Shown here piece after piece: positions 15,669-24,471 of a stretch of 64,000 nucleotides of DNA. Where the stretch lies: contig NZ_JACVWU010000016.1 of NCBI RefSeq assembly GCF_014596915.1, forward strand, positions 1 to 64,000. Reading direction: 5' to 3'. The notes under the pieces are model-generated. The model saw nothing but the letters and a program-made list of their open reading frames with translations, did no database searches and was not told the origin of the DNA. The DNA comes from Streptomyces sp. TRM68416. Lineage in GTDB: Bacteria; Actinomycetota; Actinomycetes; Streptomycetales; Streptomycetaceae. The translations under genes were made by a program, and so were the position numbers. How positions within the stretch are numbered: position 1 is the first letter of the stretch; the number at the start of each line of letters is the position of its first letter.

Positions 15669-17519
15669 GTGAGCGGAACCTCCGAAGGGCCGGCGCCCGC
15701 GGCAGATCTCATCGGGCCGGCCGTCACAGAGAGTGATGTCGGGTCTCCTGCGCGGACCGGACCCGACGGCCGGCCGCTGCCGATGCCCTTCCGGTCCGCC
15801 TTCCACGCCGCCCCCCTCGCGATGGCCGTCGTCGACCGCGAGGGCCTGATCACCGGCGCCAACTCCGCCCTCGGCGAGCTGCTCGGCTCCACCGCGCAGG
15901 CGCTCGCCGGGACCGCCGCCGCCGATCTGGTCGACCTCACCTCGGACGCCCGGACCTGGCACGCGTACCGCGAGATGCTCCGCGGCCGGCAGGCCAGACT
16001 GCGCTGCACCCGGCGGCTCAAGCACCCCGAGGGGCACTCCCTGTGGGTGCAGGTCTCGATCGCGCCGCTCTGCGCCGACGATCGGGGCGGTGTCCTGCTG
16101 TCGGTCACCGACATCAGCGCCCGCCGTGAACTCCAGGCCCGGCTGCGGCACTTGCAGAACCACGACCCGGTGACCCGGCTGCCCAACCGCACCCTGTTCT
16201 TCGAACGCCTGTCGGCCGCGCTGGAGCCGGAGGCGTACGAACTGAGCGGCACCGGACGGATCGGGCTGTGCTATCTCGACCTCGACGGGTTCAAGGCGGT
16301 CAACGACACCCTCGGGCACCGGGTGGGCGACCGGCTGCTGTCCTCCGTGGCGGAGCGGCTGACGCGGTGCGCCGAGGAGGCCGGGTACGCGAGAGCGAGC
16401 GCACCGCTGGTGGCCAGGCTCGGCGGCGACGAGTTCGCGCTGCTGGTCGAGGACTCCACCGGGACCGAGCAGTTGGCGGATCTGGCCGAGTCGGTCCTGA
16501 AGGCGCTCCAGGCCCCCTTCGACATCTCCGGGCGCCGACTGTCGGTGTCGGCGTCGATCGGTGTCGTGGAGCGGCACGCGGCCGGGACGAGCCCCACCGC
16601 TCTGATGCAGGCGGCCGACACGACGCTGTACTGGGCGAAGGCCGACGGCAAGGACCGCTGGACGCTCTTCGACCCGGAGCGCAACGCGCACCGGATGACC
16701 CGGCAGGCCCTGGCCTCCACCCTCCGCCCGGCGATCGAGCGCGGGGAGTTCGTGCTGGAGTACCAGCCGCTGGTGGGGATGGCGGACGGCCGGGTGCGCG
16801 GGGTGGAGGCGCTGGTGCGCTGGAACCACCCCCAGTTCGGCACGCTGACGCCGAATCGGTTCATCGGACTGGCCGAGGAGGACGGCTCGATCGTGCCGCT
16901 CGGGCGGTGGGTGCTGGACGCCGCCTGCCGGCAGGCACGCCGCTGGCAGCTCGCGCACCCCGACGAGCCGCCGATCTTCGTCAGTGTGAATGTGGCGGTC
17001 CGTCAGGTCTGGGACTCCGACCTGGTGGCGGACGTGGCGAGGACCCTGGCGGAGACCGGGCTCGCTCCGCATCTGCTCCAGCTTGAGCTGACCGAGTCGG
17101 CGGTGATGGGCTCGGGGGGCCGCCCGCTCCAGGCCCTCCAGGCCCTCAGCGACATGGGCGTGCGCATCGCGATCGACGACTTCGGCACCGGCTACTCGAA
17201 CCTGGCCTACCTCAGCCGCCTGCCGGTGTCCGTCCTGAAACTGGACGGCTCCTTCGTCAAGGGGTTCCAGTACGACGGTGAGGGCATCGCCCCCAACCCG
17301 GCCGACGAGGTCGTCGTGGAGGCGATGATCCAGCTCGCCCACCGGCTCGGGCTGACCGTCACCGCGGAGTGCGTGGAGACGTCGGCGCAGGCCGCGCGGC
17401 TGCGGCGGATCGGCTGCGACACCGGGCAGGGGTGGCTGTACTCCCGTCCGGTGCCGCCGGATCGTATCTCCGAGCTGCTGCGCTCACCGGGGGTTCAGGC
17501 GGCGGTCGGCAACCCGTAG
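15669..17519 (+). CDS. PAS-GGDEF-EAL cyclic-di-GMP turnover protein
   Basis: A 616-residue cytoplasmic protein. The PAS domain is about 45-150 and the GGDEF domain about 160-335, with an intact GGDEF (252-256) and YLDLDGFKAVND. The EAL domain is about 345-605, with intact EALVRW (380-385) and the expected catalytic segments VSVNVAVRQ, LELTES, IDDFGTGYSN, LKLDGSF and TAECVET. Both diguanylate cyclase and phosphodiesterase activities are therefore possible; the net direction cannot be read from sequence. The PAS domain should sense a signal, and c-di-GMP controls development in Streptomyces through BldD. No transmembrane segment is seen. GTG 15669 is preceded by GGGAGCGAG. Its 3' end overlaps the convergent gene by 25 bp. 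Confidence 0.92.
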   Translation: MSGTSEGPAPAADLIGPAVTESDVGSPARTGPDGRPLPMPFRSAFHAAPLAMAVVDREGLITGANSALGELLGSTAQALAGTAAADLVDLTSDARTWHAYREMLRGRQARLRCTRRLKHPEGHSLWVQVSIAPLCADDRGGVLLSVTDISARRELQARLRHLQNHDPVTRLPNRTLFFERLSAALEPEAYELSGTGRIGLCYLDLDGFKAVNDTLGHRVGDRLLSSVAERLTRCAEEAGYARASAPLVARLGGDEFALLVEDSTGTEQLADLAESVLKALQAPFDISGRRLSVSASIGVVERHAAGTSPTALMQAADTTLYWAKADGKDRWTLFDPERNAHRMTRQALASTLRPAIERGEFVLEYQPLVGMADGRVRGVEALVRWNHPQFGTLTPNRFIGLAEEDGSIVPLGRWVLDAACRQARRWQLAHPDEPPIFVSVNVAVRQVWDSDLVADVARTLAETGLAPHLLQLELTESAVMGSGGRPLQALQALSDMGVRIAIDDFGTGYSNLAYLSRLPVSVLKLDGSFVKGFQYDGEGIAPNPADEVVVEAMIQLAHRLGLTVTAECVETSAQAARLRRIGCDTGQGWLYSRPVPPDRISELLRSPGVQAAVGNP

Positions 17520-18583
17520 GCGTCGGCGATGAGTTCGTACGAGCGGAGGCGTACGGATCCGGTGTGGGCGTTGCTCGTGATCATCAGCTCGTCGGCGCCC
17601 GTGCGCTTGTGGAGGTCGTCGAGGCCGGTGCGGACCTCGTCCGGGGTGCCGTGGACGACGTTGGCGTTCCAGGAGTCGACGAACTCCCGCTCCATCGGGG
17701 TGAAGGGGTACGCCTCCGCCTCCTCCGGGGTGGGGACGAGGCCGGGGCGGCCGGTGCGCAGGCGGACCATGCTGAGGGCGGCGGCCCGCACCTGACGGCG
17801 GGCCTCCTTCTCGTCGTCGGTGGCGAGGGCGGAGACGCCGATGACGGCGTACGGGGCGTCGAGGACGGCCGACGGGCGGAAGGACTCCCGGTAGAGGTCC
17901 AGGGCCGGGACGGTGTTCTGCGCGGAGAAGTGGTGCGCGAAGGCGAAGGGCAGGCCGAGGGTGCCGGCCAGGCGGGCGCTGAAGCCGGAGGAGCCGAGGA
18001 GCCAGACGGGCGGGCGGCGCGGGGACTGGACGCCGCCGGGGGAGGTGGCCTGGACGGGGCCCGGGACCGCGTGGATACGGCGGTAGGGGTGGCCGTCGGG
18101 GAAGTCGTCGTCGAGGAAGCGGATGAGTTCGGCGAGTTGCTGGGGGAAGTCGTCGGCGCCCTCGTTGAGGGTGTTCGTGCGGCGGAGGGCGGCGGCGGTG
18201 GCGCCGTCCGTGCCGGGGGCGCGGCCGAGGCCGAGGTCGATGCGGCCGGGGGCCATGGCTTCCAGGGTGCCGAACTGCTCCGCGATGACCAGGGGGGCGT
18301 GGTTGGGGAGCATGACGCCGCCGGAGCCCAGGCGGATGCGGGTGGTGTGGGCGGCGAGGTGGGCGAGGATCACGGCGGGGGAGGAGGAGGCTACGCCCGG
18401 CATGGAGTGGTGTTCGGCTACCCAGTAGCGGTGGAAGCCGCGGGATTCCGTGAGGCGGGCGAGGTCGACGCTGGTGCGGAGGGCCTGGGTGGCTGTGGTG
18501 CCGGAGCCTACGGTGACCAGGTCGAGTACGGAGAGGGGGGTGGGGGCGGTGCCGTGTGTGGTGCCCCGGATCTCGTCTGTCAC
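17495..18583 (-). CDS. LLM-class flavin-dependent oxidoreductase
   Basis: A 362-residue bacterial luciferase-like monooxygenase-superfamily protein. It has an N-terminal PLSVLDLVTVGSGTTATQAL, WVAEHHSMPGVASSSPAVIL (the conserved AEHH region), RIRLGSGGVMLPNHAPLVIAE and APGRIDLGLGRAPGTD, all typical of the family of putative alkanal-type monooxygenases. It probably uses FMNH2; the substrate is unknown. AGGAGG precedes the GTG at 18583. The last 25 bp overlap the end of the GGDEF/EAL gene on the other strand, so both reading frames constrain this DNA. Confidence 0.9.
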   Translation of the reverse strand: MTDEIRGTTHGTAPTPLSVLDLVTVGSGTTATQALRTSVDLARLTESRGFHRYWVAEHHSMPGVASSSPAVILAHLAAHTTRIRLGSGGVMLPNHAPLVIAEQFGTLEAMAPGRIDLGLGRAPGTDGATAAALRRTNTLNEGADDFPQQLAELIRFLDDDFPDGHPYRRIHAVPGPVQATSPGGVQSPRRPPVWLLGSSGFSARLAGTLGLPFAFAHHFSAQNTVPALDLYRESFRPSAVLDAPYAVIGVSALATDDEKEARRQVRAAALSMVRLRTGRPGLVPTPEEAEAYPFTPMEREFVDSWNANVVHGTPDEVRTGLDDLHKRTGADELMITSNAHTGSVRLRSYELIADAYGLPTAA

Positions 18584-19013
18584 CGGTTGCCTCCTGCGGG
18601 GTGTGCCGTGCGGTGTCCTGCCGGGGGCTTAACAGGAGGGTGGCTCCGGTTTATTCCGGGTGCGGGGTGGGAGGGGCGTTTTTTTCGCCCCCGCCGCCCC
18701 TACCCGTCCCGTCCCTGGGGGCTGCGCCCCCAGACCCCCGCTTCGGCCTGAACGGCCTCGTCCTCAAACGCCGGACGGGCTGGATGCACCGACCGGCGCC
18801 GACAAGGGACCCACGGCTGCCGCCCCCGCGGGTGGGTGGGGGTTCGGGACGGCCACCACCCCGTCCTCAATCGCCGGACGGGCTGGATGCACCGACCGGC
18901 GCCGACAACGGCACCCTGGGGCCGCGGCCTCGTGCTCAAACGCCGGACGGGCTGAGCGTCAGGGGCGCGGGGAACTGCGCGATCAGCCCCCACCGGCCCG
19001 CGGAATGCCGCCG
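18584..19013. repeat. Non-coding block of dispersed Streptomyces repeats
   Basis: Three copies of the CTCAAACGCCGGACGGGCTG motif or its variant occur here: at about 18760 and 18866 (both extended by GGATGCACCGACCGGCGCCG) and at about 18934. An AGGGGCGCGGGGAACTGCGC element at about 18960 is followed by GATCAGCCCCCACCGGCC. The reverse form of the first motif also occurs at 6062, and a relative of the second at about 27590. No gene is supported. Confidence 0.75.
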
Positions 19014-19745
19014 TCAGGCCTGCACGATCGGTTCCCTCGTGAACAGCGCCCCCAGAGCGGGAGCGTTGACGCGGCGGTCTGCGAGGCGTAGGGCCTCCCA
19101 GACCGTGACCTGGTTGGCGGTGAGGACCGGCTTGGACAGTTCCTTCTCCAGGGCGGGGATCAGGGCCGCCGTGTGGAGGGCCGTGTCCGGGAGGAGGAGG
19201 GCCTGGGCGGCCTCGTGGTCCGCCTGCCTCGCCAGGGCGAAGACCTCCTCCTCGCCCCACCGCCCGACCTCCGCCGCCGTGATGATCCCGGAGCCGCGTA
19301 CGCCGACCACCTCGACGCCGCCCGCCCGGAGGAAGTCCGCGAAGAGGTCGGCCACGTCGTCGGGGTAGGTCGCGCCGACGGCCACGCGGCGGGTGCCGAT
19401 CTCGGCGGCCGCGTGGACGAAGGCGAAGGAGGTGGAGGAGGCGGGCATGCCGGCCGTACGGGCCAGCGTGCGCACCTGGTCCTGGGCGCCCTCCCAGCCG
19501 TGCACGAAGCTGCCGCTGGTGCAGGCCCAGACCACCGCCTCCGCGCCGGACAGGCGCAGCTCCTCCACGCCCGCCGCGAGCCGCTCCGGGGAGCCCATCT
19601 CGCGCAGGGCGTCCACCCGGTGGGCGTCCTCGCCGATGTCCGTGTGCACCAGGTCCACCCGGATGTCGCTGCCCAGTAGCTGCTCGATGCGTGGATAGTC
19701 GTCCTCGGCGGAGTGGCCCGGGTAGAGGAATCCGAGTGCGGTCAT
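19014..19745 (-). CDS. Asp/Glu racemase-superfamily enzyme (maleate isomerase / arylmalonate decarboxylase-like)
   Basis: A 243-residue protein starting ATG 19745 (MTALGFLYPGHSAEDDYPRI), overlapping the upstream paralogue by ATGA. The first active-site Cys is present in AVVWACTSGSF. At the position of the second, the sequence reads LLLPDTALHTAA, with no Cys. The superfamily uses one or two Cys for proton transfer, isomerisation or decarboxylation, so this member is single-Cys and may act differently from its neighbour. LTANQVTVWEALRLA near the end is the conserved substrate-binding segment. It is the second gene of a two-gene operon within a catabolic cluster with an importer. Confidence 0.82.
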   Translation of the reverse strand: MTALGFLYPGHSAEDDYPRIEQLLGSDIRVDLVHTDIGEDAHRVDALREMGSPERLAAGVEELRLSGAEAVVWACTSGSFVHGWEGAQDQVRTLARTAGMPASSTSFAFVHAAAEIGTRRVAVGATYPDDVADLFADFLRAGGVEVVGVRGSGIITAAEVGRWGEEEVFALARQADHEAAQALLLPDTALHTAALIPALEKELSKPVLTANQVTVWEALRLADRRVNAPALGALFTREPIVQA

Positions 19746-20533
19746 GTCGAGCCTTCCTGCTGCTGTTGCACGTCGGGGAGTACGGGGCGGCCGCCACGCG
19801 CCGCCGGATCGATCAGCGCCTGGTACGGCCCCACCGCCCGGGTACCCAGCCGGCGCAGCGCCGCCCACATCGTCACTTGGTTGGCGGAGAGCACCGGCAT
19901 GCGCAGCTCCGCCTCCAGTTGCGGGATCACGTCGTACGTCGGCAGGTTGGTGCAGCTGATGAACAGGCAGTCCGTGCCGGCCCGTACCGCCCGGTGCGCC
20001 ATGTCCACCACATCGCGGTAGGGCACCTTCCATATGTGCCGCGTCAGCCCCATGAAGGCACACCCCGTCACCCTGACGCCCGCCTGGGCGACGTACTCCT
20101 CCAGCGCCGCCGTCACCGACATCGTGTACGGGGTCACCAGCGCCACCCGGCGTGCGCCGAGGTCGGCCAGCGCCTGGAGCAGCGCGCCCGAGGTGGTGAG
20201 GGCGGGTACCGCGCCCGCCCGGGTCATCGCCTCGCACATCGCCCGCTCGCCCGCGACTCCGCCGACGAAGCTGCCCGAGGTGCAGGCGTAGGCGACGACC
20301 TCGGGGGCGATCGCGGTGAGGGTGCGGACGCCGTCCTCCAGCGTCTCGTGCTCGCTGACCAGCCGGGCCAGGTCCAGGCTGACCTCGACCGGGACGTACG
20401 GGGTGCGCGTCAGGTGCAGGGAGATCTCGTCGGGGACCCAGCGCCACAGCTCGCGGTCGAGGGCGAAGTCGAAAGGGGCGACGACTCCGATGCCGCGCTG
20501 TGGGCGCGGTCCGCCGAGGAAAGACACGTCCAT
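19742..20533 (-). CDS. Asp/Glu racemase-superfamily enzyme with two active-site Cys
   Basis: A 263-residue paralogue of the next gene. Here both Cys are present: VVAYACTSGSFVGG and CLFISCTNLPTYDV. That is the pattern of maleate cis-trans isomerases and Asp/Glu racemases. The ATG at about 20533 (MDVSFLGGPRPQ) has GAGGGCGG upstream; an in-frame GTG lies six codons earlier. LSANQVTMWAALRRLG is shared with the paralogue. A likely role is isomerisation or racemisation of an imported carboxylic or amino acid. It is divergent from the dehydrogenase gene, with about 140 bp between. Confidence 0.83.
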   Translation of the reverse strand: MDVSFLGGPRPQRGIGVVAPFDFALDRELWRWVPDEISLHLTRTPYVPVEVSLDLARLVSEHETLEDGVRTLTAIAPEVVAYACTSGSFVGGVAGERAMCEAMTRAGAVPALTTSGALLQALADLGARRVALVTPYTMSVTAALEEYVAQAGVRVTGCAFMGLTRHIWKVPYRDVVDMAHRAVRAGTDCLFISCTNLPTYDVIPQLEAELRMPVLSANQVTMWAALRRLGTRAVGPYQALIDPAARGGRPVLPDVQQQQEGST

Positions 20534-20672
20534 CGCAGGCACCGCCCTCACGCAGAGATATGGGAACTGCGGACGGTGCAGGCGTCCGTGTTGACGAAGG
20601 TAGATTCGGGTGCGAGCGTGGTCAATCCGTGCATGTCAGACGCCCGGCCCCGGCCCGGAGGAACGGCTGTCG

Positions 20673-21620
20673 ATGACCCTGCCCACCCTGCTCGTCCTGG
20701 ACGCCGACCCCCTCCCCCGCCTCGGGCGTCTCACCGGTCGCGCCCGCATCGAGCACGCGGACGAGTCGACGCTGGCGCGCAGACTGCCGTACGCCGATGT
20801 CCTGCTCGTCTGGGACTTCACCTCCCACGCCGTCCGCCGCGCCTGGCCCGGGGAGGGGCCCCGGCCGCGCTGGGTGCACACCGCGAGCGCGGGTGTCGAC
20901 CACCTCATGTGCCCCGAGCTGGCCGCCTCCGACACGGTCGTCACCAACGCCCGCGGTGTCTTCGACGAGCCCATCGCCGAGTACGTCGCCGCTCTCGTCC
21001 TGGCGATGGCCAAGGATCTGCCGCGGACCCTGGAGTTGCAGGGCGCCCGGACCTGGCAGCACCGCGAGTCGCAGCGGCTCGCCGGCACCCGGGCCTGCGT
21101 GGTCGGCGCCGGACCCATCGGGCGGGCGATCGTCCGCACGCTCAAGGCCCTCGGCGTCACCTGCGCGCTCGTCGGCCGCGTGCCGCGTACCGGCATCCAC
21201 GGCCCCGACGACCTGGACCGGCTGATCGCCCGCGCCGACTGGGTGATCGCCGCCGCGCCGCTCACCGAGCAGACGCACGGCATGTTCGACGCCCGCCGGT
21301 TCGGCATGATGCAGCCCTCCGCGCGCTTCATCAACGTCGGCCGCGGGCAGCTCGTCGTGGAGGAGGCGCTCGTCCAGGCGCTGTCGCGGCGGTGGATCGC
21401 GGGGGCCGCGCTGGATGTGTTCGAGCGTGAACCCCTCGGCCCCGACAGCCCGTTGTGGGGGCTGCCGGGGCTGATCGTGTCCCCGCACATGAGCGGCGAC
21501 ACGGTCGGCTGGCGGGACGAGCTCGCCGTGCAGTTCGTGGACCTGTTCGGGCGGTGGGAGGCGGGCCGGACGCTGCCGAACGTGGTCGACAAGCAACGCG
21601 GGTATGTACCGGGACGCTGA
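20673..21620 (+). CDS. D-2-hydroxyacid dehydrogenase family protein
   Basis: A 315-residue NAD(P)-dependent oxidoreductase. The nucleotide-binding motif is ACVVGAGPIGRAIVRTL, the catalytic Arg lies in RFINVGRGQLVVEE, the Glu in ALDVFEREPLGPDSPLW and the His in LIVSPHMSGDT. GGAGGAAC precedes the ATG at 20673. It should reduce a 2-keto acid or oxidise a D-2-hydroxy acid. Followed at once by the amidase gene, it fits a short catabolic pathway for a compound imported by the EhuBCDA-type transporter downstream. The stop codon lies in a 24-bp tandem repeat. Confidence 0.9.
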   Translation: MTLPTLLVLDADPLPRLGRLTGRARIEHADESTLARRLPYADVLLVWDFTSHAVRRAWPGEGPRPRWVHTASAGVDHLMCPELAASDTVVTNARGVFDEPIAEYVAALVLAMAKDLPRTLELQGARTWQHRESQRLAGTRACVVGAGPIGRAIVRTLKALGVTCALVGRVPRTGIHGPDDLDRLIARADWVIAAAPLTEQTHGMFDARRFGMMQPSARFINVGRGQLVVEEALVQALSRRWIAGAALDVFEREPLGPDSPLWGLPGLIVSPHMSGDTVGWRDELAVQFVDLFGRWEAGRTLPNVVDKQRGYVPGR

Positions 21621-21655
21621 ACTCCCCACGGACCGGGACGCTGAACTCCCCACGG
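21608..21655. repeat. 24-bp tandem duplication between two genes
   Basis: The sequence ACCGGGACGCTGAACTCCCC followed by ACGG occurs twice in direct succession (21608-21631 and 21632-21655). The first copy contains the TGA stop of the dehydrogenase gene (21618-21620). Confidence 0.9.
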
Positions 21656-21666
21656 CTGGAGGATGG

Positions 21667-23043
21667 ATGACCGACCTCACCGCACTGACCGCCGTACGAC
21701 TCCTCGAGGGCTACCGCACGGGCGCGTTCAGTCCGGTGGACGCCACCCGCGCGGCGCTGGAGCGGGCCGAGCGGATCCAGCCGGAGGTGAACGCGTTCGT
21801 GCGGATCACCGCGGAGCGGGCGCTCGAACAGGCGGCGGCCTCGGCCGAGCGGTGGCGGCGCGGGGAGCCGGCCGGGCTGCTGGACGGGGTTCCGGTCACG
21901 GTGAAGGACATCCTGCTGATGCGCGGGGAGCCCACCCTCAAGGGCTCGAAAACCATCTCCGAGAAAGGCAGTTGGGACGAGGACGCGCCCTCCGTCGCCC
22001 GGCTGCGGGCGCACGGCGCCGTCTTCCTCGGCAAGACCACCACCCCGGAGTTCGGCTGGAAGGGCGTGACGGACTCGCCGCTGACCGGCGTCACCCGCCA
22101 CCCGCACGATCCGACGCGCACCGCGGGCGGCTCCAGCGGCGGCGCCGCGGCGGCCGTGGCGCTCGGTGCGGGCCCGCTGGCCCTCGGCACGGACGGCGGC
22201 GGCAGTGTCCGCATCCCGGCGGCCTTCTGCGGCATCTTCGCGCTGAAGCCCACGTACGGCAGGGTGCCGCTGTATCCGGCGAGCGCGTTCGGGACGCTGG
22301 CGCACGTGGGCCCGATGACCCGGGACGCGGCCGACGCGGCGCTGCTGATGGACGTCATCGGGGTGCCCGACTCCCGCGACTGGTCGGCGCTCGGGCCGCC
22401 GCCGGGCTCCTTCGCGGCGGGGCTGTCCGGCGGGGTGCACGGCCTGCGGGTGGCGTACTCGCCCTCGCTGGGCGGCCAGGTGGCGGTGCGTCCGGCGGTG
22501 GCGTCCGCGGTGCGGCGGGCGGTGGAGCGGCTCGCGGGGCTCGGCGCGTACGTCGAGGAGACCGACCCCGACTTCGCCGACCCGGTGGAGGCCTTCCACA
22601 CCCTGTGGTTCAGCGGGGCGGCCCGGGTCGTCCAGCATCTGGGGCCGCACCAGCGGGAGTTGCTCGACCCGGGCCTGCGGGAGATCTGCGGCCTGGGTGC
22701 CCGGTACAGCGCCCTCGACTACCTCGCCGCGGTCGACGTACGCATGGAACTCGGCCGCCGGATGGGCCGCTTCCACGACTCCTACGACCTGCTGGTCACC
22801 CCCACCCTGCCCCTCACTGCGTTCGAGGCGGGCGCCGAGGTGCCCAAGGGCTCGGGGCACCGGCGCTGGACGGGGTGGACGCCGTTCACGTACCCCTTCA
22901 ACATGACGCAGCAGCCGGCCGCGACCGTCCCCGTCGGCCGGGACGGGGACGGTCTTCCGGTGGGCCTGCAGATCGTGGCCGCCCGGCACCGGGACGAGCT
23001 GGTGCTGCGGGCGGCCCACGCGCTCATGTCCGACGGAAGCTGA
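21667..23043 (+). CDS. Amidase (amidase-signature family)
   Basis: A 458-residue hydrolase with the Ser-cisSer-Lys triad: Lys80 in GVPVTVKDI, Ser156 in TAGGSSGGAA and Ser180 in GTDGGGSVRIPA, with the usual 24-residue spacing between the serines. The rest of the signature (FCGIFALKPTYGRVP) is present. GGAGG lies just before the ATG at 21667. It hydrolyses an amide to acid plus ammonia; with the racemase-like enzymes and the dehydrogenase it probably degrades an imported amide or amino-acid derivative. The substrate is not predictable from sequence. The last 20 bp overlap the convergent DUF3830 gene. Confidence 0.92.
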   Translation: MTDLTALTAVRLLEGYRTGAFSPVDATRAALERAERIQPEVNAFVRITAERALEQAAASAERWRRGEPAGLLDGVPVTVKDILLMRGEPTLKGSKTISEKGSWDEDAPSVARLRAHGAVFLGKTTTPEFGWKGVTDSPLTGVTRHPHDPTRTAGGSSGGAAAAVALGAGPLALGTDGGGSVRIPAAFCGIFALKPTYGRVPLYPASAFGTLAHVGPMTRDAADAALLMDVIGVPDSRDWSALGPPPGSFAAGLSGGVHGLRVAYSPSLGGQVAVRPAVASAVRRAVERLAGLGAYVEETDPDFADPVEAFHTLWFSGAARVVQHLGPHQRELLDPGLREICGLGARYSALDYLAAVDVRMELGRRMGRFHDSYDLLVTPTLPLTAFEAGAEVPKGSGHRRWTGWTPFTYPFNMTQQPAATVPVGRDGDGLPVGLQIVAARHRDELVLRAAHALMSDGS

Positions 23044-23518
23044 GCGTCTCCCCCGCGGCGCCCGAGCGCCACAGGTCGTTGCAGGCGTCCGCCATCTCCG
23101 TCAGGCCCTCGACGACCTGGCCCCAGACGATGCCGGGCACCCAGCCCACGTCGCCGTTGAGCAGGAGGTTGTTGCGCTCGTAGAACAGGGCCAGGTCGAC
23201 CAGGGTGGTGCCGGCGCGGACCTCGCGGTCGTAGCCGTAGGCCTTGGTGCCCAGCTCCGCACCCGCGAAGGCGAAATAACAGAGATCTCCGGGGATCGGG
23301 GTAACTGTCGGATTTTCCAGGGGTGGCTCCGATTTCGCGAACGGCGGGAAGAGGGCGTAGATCTCGTTGCGGGCGTATTTGGCGTGGTAGACGTCGCCGC
23401 TCAGCGGGAGGGCGTTCCAGACGGCCGCGCAGGTGATCGGTGCGCGGTCGTCCAGGAGTTTCGCCGTGCAGTGGACGTCCCGTTTGAGCAGTGACACCTC
23501 GATGAACCGATCAGTCAT
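23024..23518 (-). CDS. DUF3830 family protein
   Basis: A 164-residue protein with the DUF3830 sequence pattern: LLDDRAPITCAAVWNALPLSG, YHAKYARNEIYALFPPF, PGDLCYFAFAGAELGTKAYGY and ALFYERNNLLLNGDVGWVPG. The family is predicted to have a cyclophilin-like fold and is often encoded beside amidohydrolase and transporter genes. The function is unknown. The ATG at 23518 (MTDRFIEVSLL) is 47 bp from the divergent substrate-binding protein gene, suggesting a shared control region. Confidence 0.85.
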   Translation of the reverse strand: MTDRFIEVSLLKRDVHCTAKLLDDRAPITCAAVWNALPLSGDVYHAKYARNEIYALFPPFAKSEPPLENPTVTPIPGDLCYFAFAGAELGTKAYGYDREVRAGTTLVDLALFYERNNLLLNGDVGWVPGIVWGQVVEGLTEMADACNDLWRSGAAGETLSFRRT

Positions 23519-23565
23519 GCAATCCAGGGTGCATACATCGCATGGTCCCGGGTAGCCGCGCCGCC

Positions 23566-24471
23566 ATGGCTCCACCACTGGAACATGGCGCACACACATC
23601 CGGAACCACACGCCGATCGCTGCTCGCGGGGGTGGCGGCGCTCGGCGCGCTGGGCGCGGCCGGCTGCTCGCGGGTGGCCACCGCCTCCTCCGAGGACGGC
23701 GGTGACCTGCTGGAACGACTGCGGGCGGCAGGTGTCGTACGGCTCGGGATCGCGGGTGAGATCCCGTTCGGGTACATCAACACGGACGGCGAGCTGACCG
23801 GCGAGGCACCCGAACTGGCCAAAGTGATCTTCAAGCGGCTGGGGGTGGACCGGGTACAGCCGGTGCCGACGGAGTTCGGCTCGCTGATCCCCGGGCTGAA
23901 TTCCCAGCAGTTCGATGTCGTGGCGGCCGGGATGTACGTCAATCCCGACCGCTGCGAGCAGGTCATCTTCGCCGATCCCGATTACCAGATGCTCGACTCG
24001 TTCATCGTCCGCAAGGGCAATCCGAAGGGCCTGCACAACTATCAGGACGTCGTCGAGAAGAAGGCGAAGTTCGCCACCGGAACCGGTTATGCCGAGATTC
24101 AGTACGCGGTCGAGGCCGGGTACCCGCGGGGCGACATCCTCATCGTTCCGGACCAGGTCGCGGGGCTGAACGCGGTCGAGGCCGGACGGGCCGACGTGTT
24201 CGCGGGGACGGCGATCACCACCCGTGAGGTGGTGAAGAAGTCGAACAAGGCCGAGGCGACGGAGCCCTTCAAGCCGATCGTCGGCGGCAAGCCGCATGTC
24301 GACGGCGGCGCCTTCGCGTTCCGGCCGACCGAGACGAAGCTGCGGGACGCCTTCAACGTCGAGCTGCACAAGCTGAAGAAGAGCGGCGAACTGCTGCGCA
24401 TCCTCAAGCCGTTCGGATTCACGGAGGCGGAGATGACCGATCTGACCGCGAAGGAGCTGTGCGGCAGATGA
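23566..24471 (+). CDS. ehuB: ABC transporter substrate-binding lipoprotein, EhuB-like
   Basis: About 301 residues. A twin-arginine lipoprotein signal (TRRSLLAGVAALGALGAAGC, lipobox GAAGC) is followed by a family 3 solute-binding domain: VVRLGIAGEIPFGYINTDGE, FGSLIPGLNSQQFDVVAAGM and VDGGAFAFRPTETKLRDAFN. The EhuB subfamily binds ectoine/hydroxyectoine in Sinorhizobium, but related Streptomyces proteins need not. ATG 23566 gives the shorter form; ATG 23542 is in frame and has a slightly better upstream purine stretch. First gene of ehuBCDA, with an ATGA overlap to the permease gene. The subfamily name is by similarity; the true ligand may differ given the catabolic neighbours. Confidence 0.85.
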   Translation: MAPPLEHGAHTSGTTRRSLLAGVAALGALGAAGCSRVATASSEDGGDLLERLRAAGVVRLGIAGEIPFGYINTDGELTGEAPELAKVIFKRLGVDRVQPVPTEFGSLIPGLNSQQFDVVAAGMYVNPDRCEQVIFADPDYQMLDSFIVRKGNPKGLHNYQDVVEKKAKFATGTGYAEIQYAVEAGYPRGDILIVPDQVAGLNAVEAGRADVFAGTAITTREVVKKSNKAEATEPFKPIVGGKPHVDGGAFAFRPTETKLRDAFNVELHKLKKSGELLRILKPFGFTEAEMTDLTAKELCGR

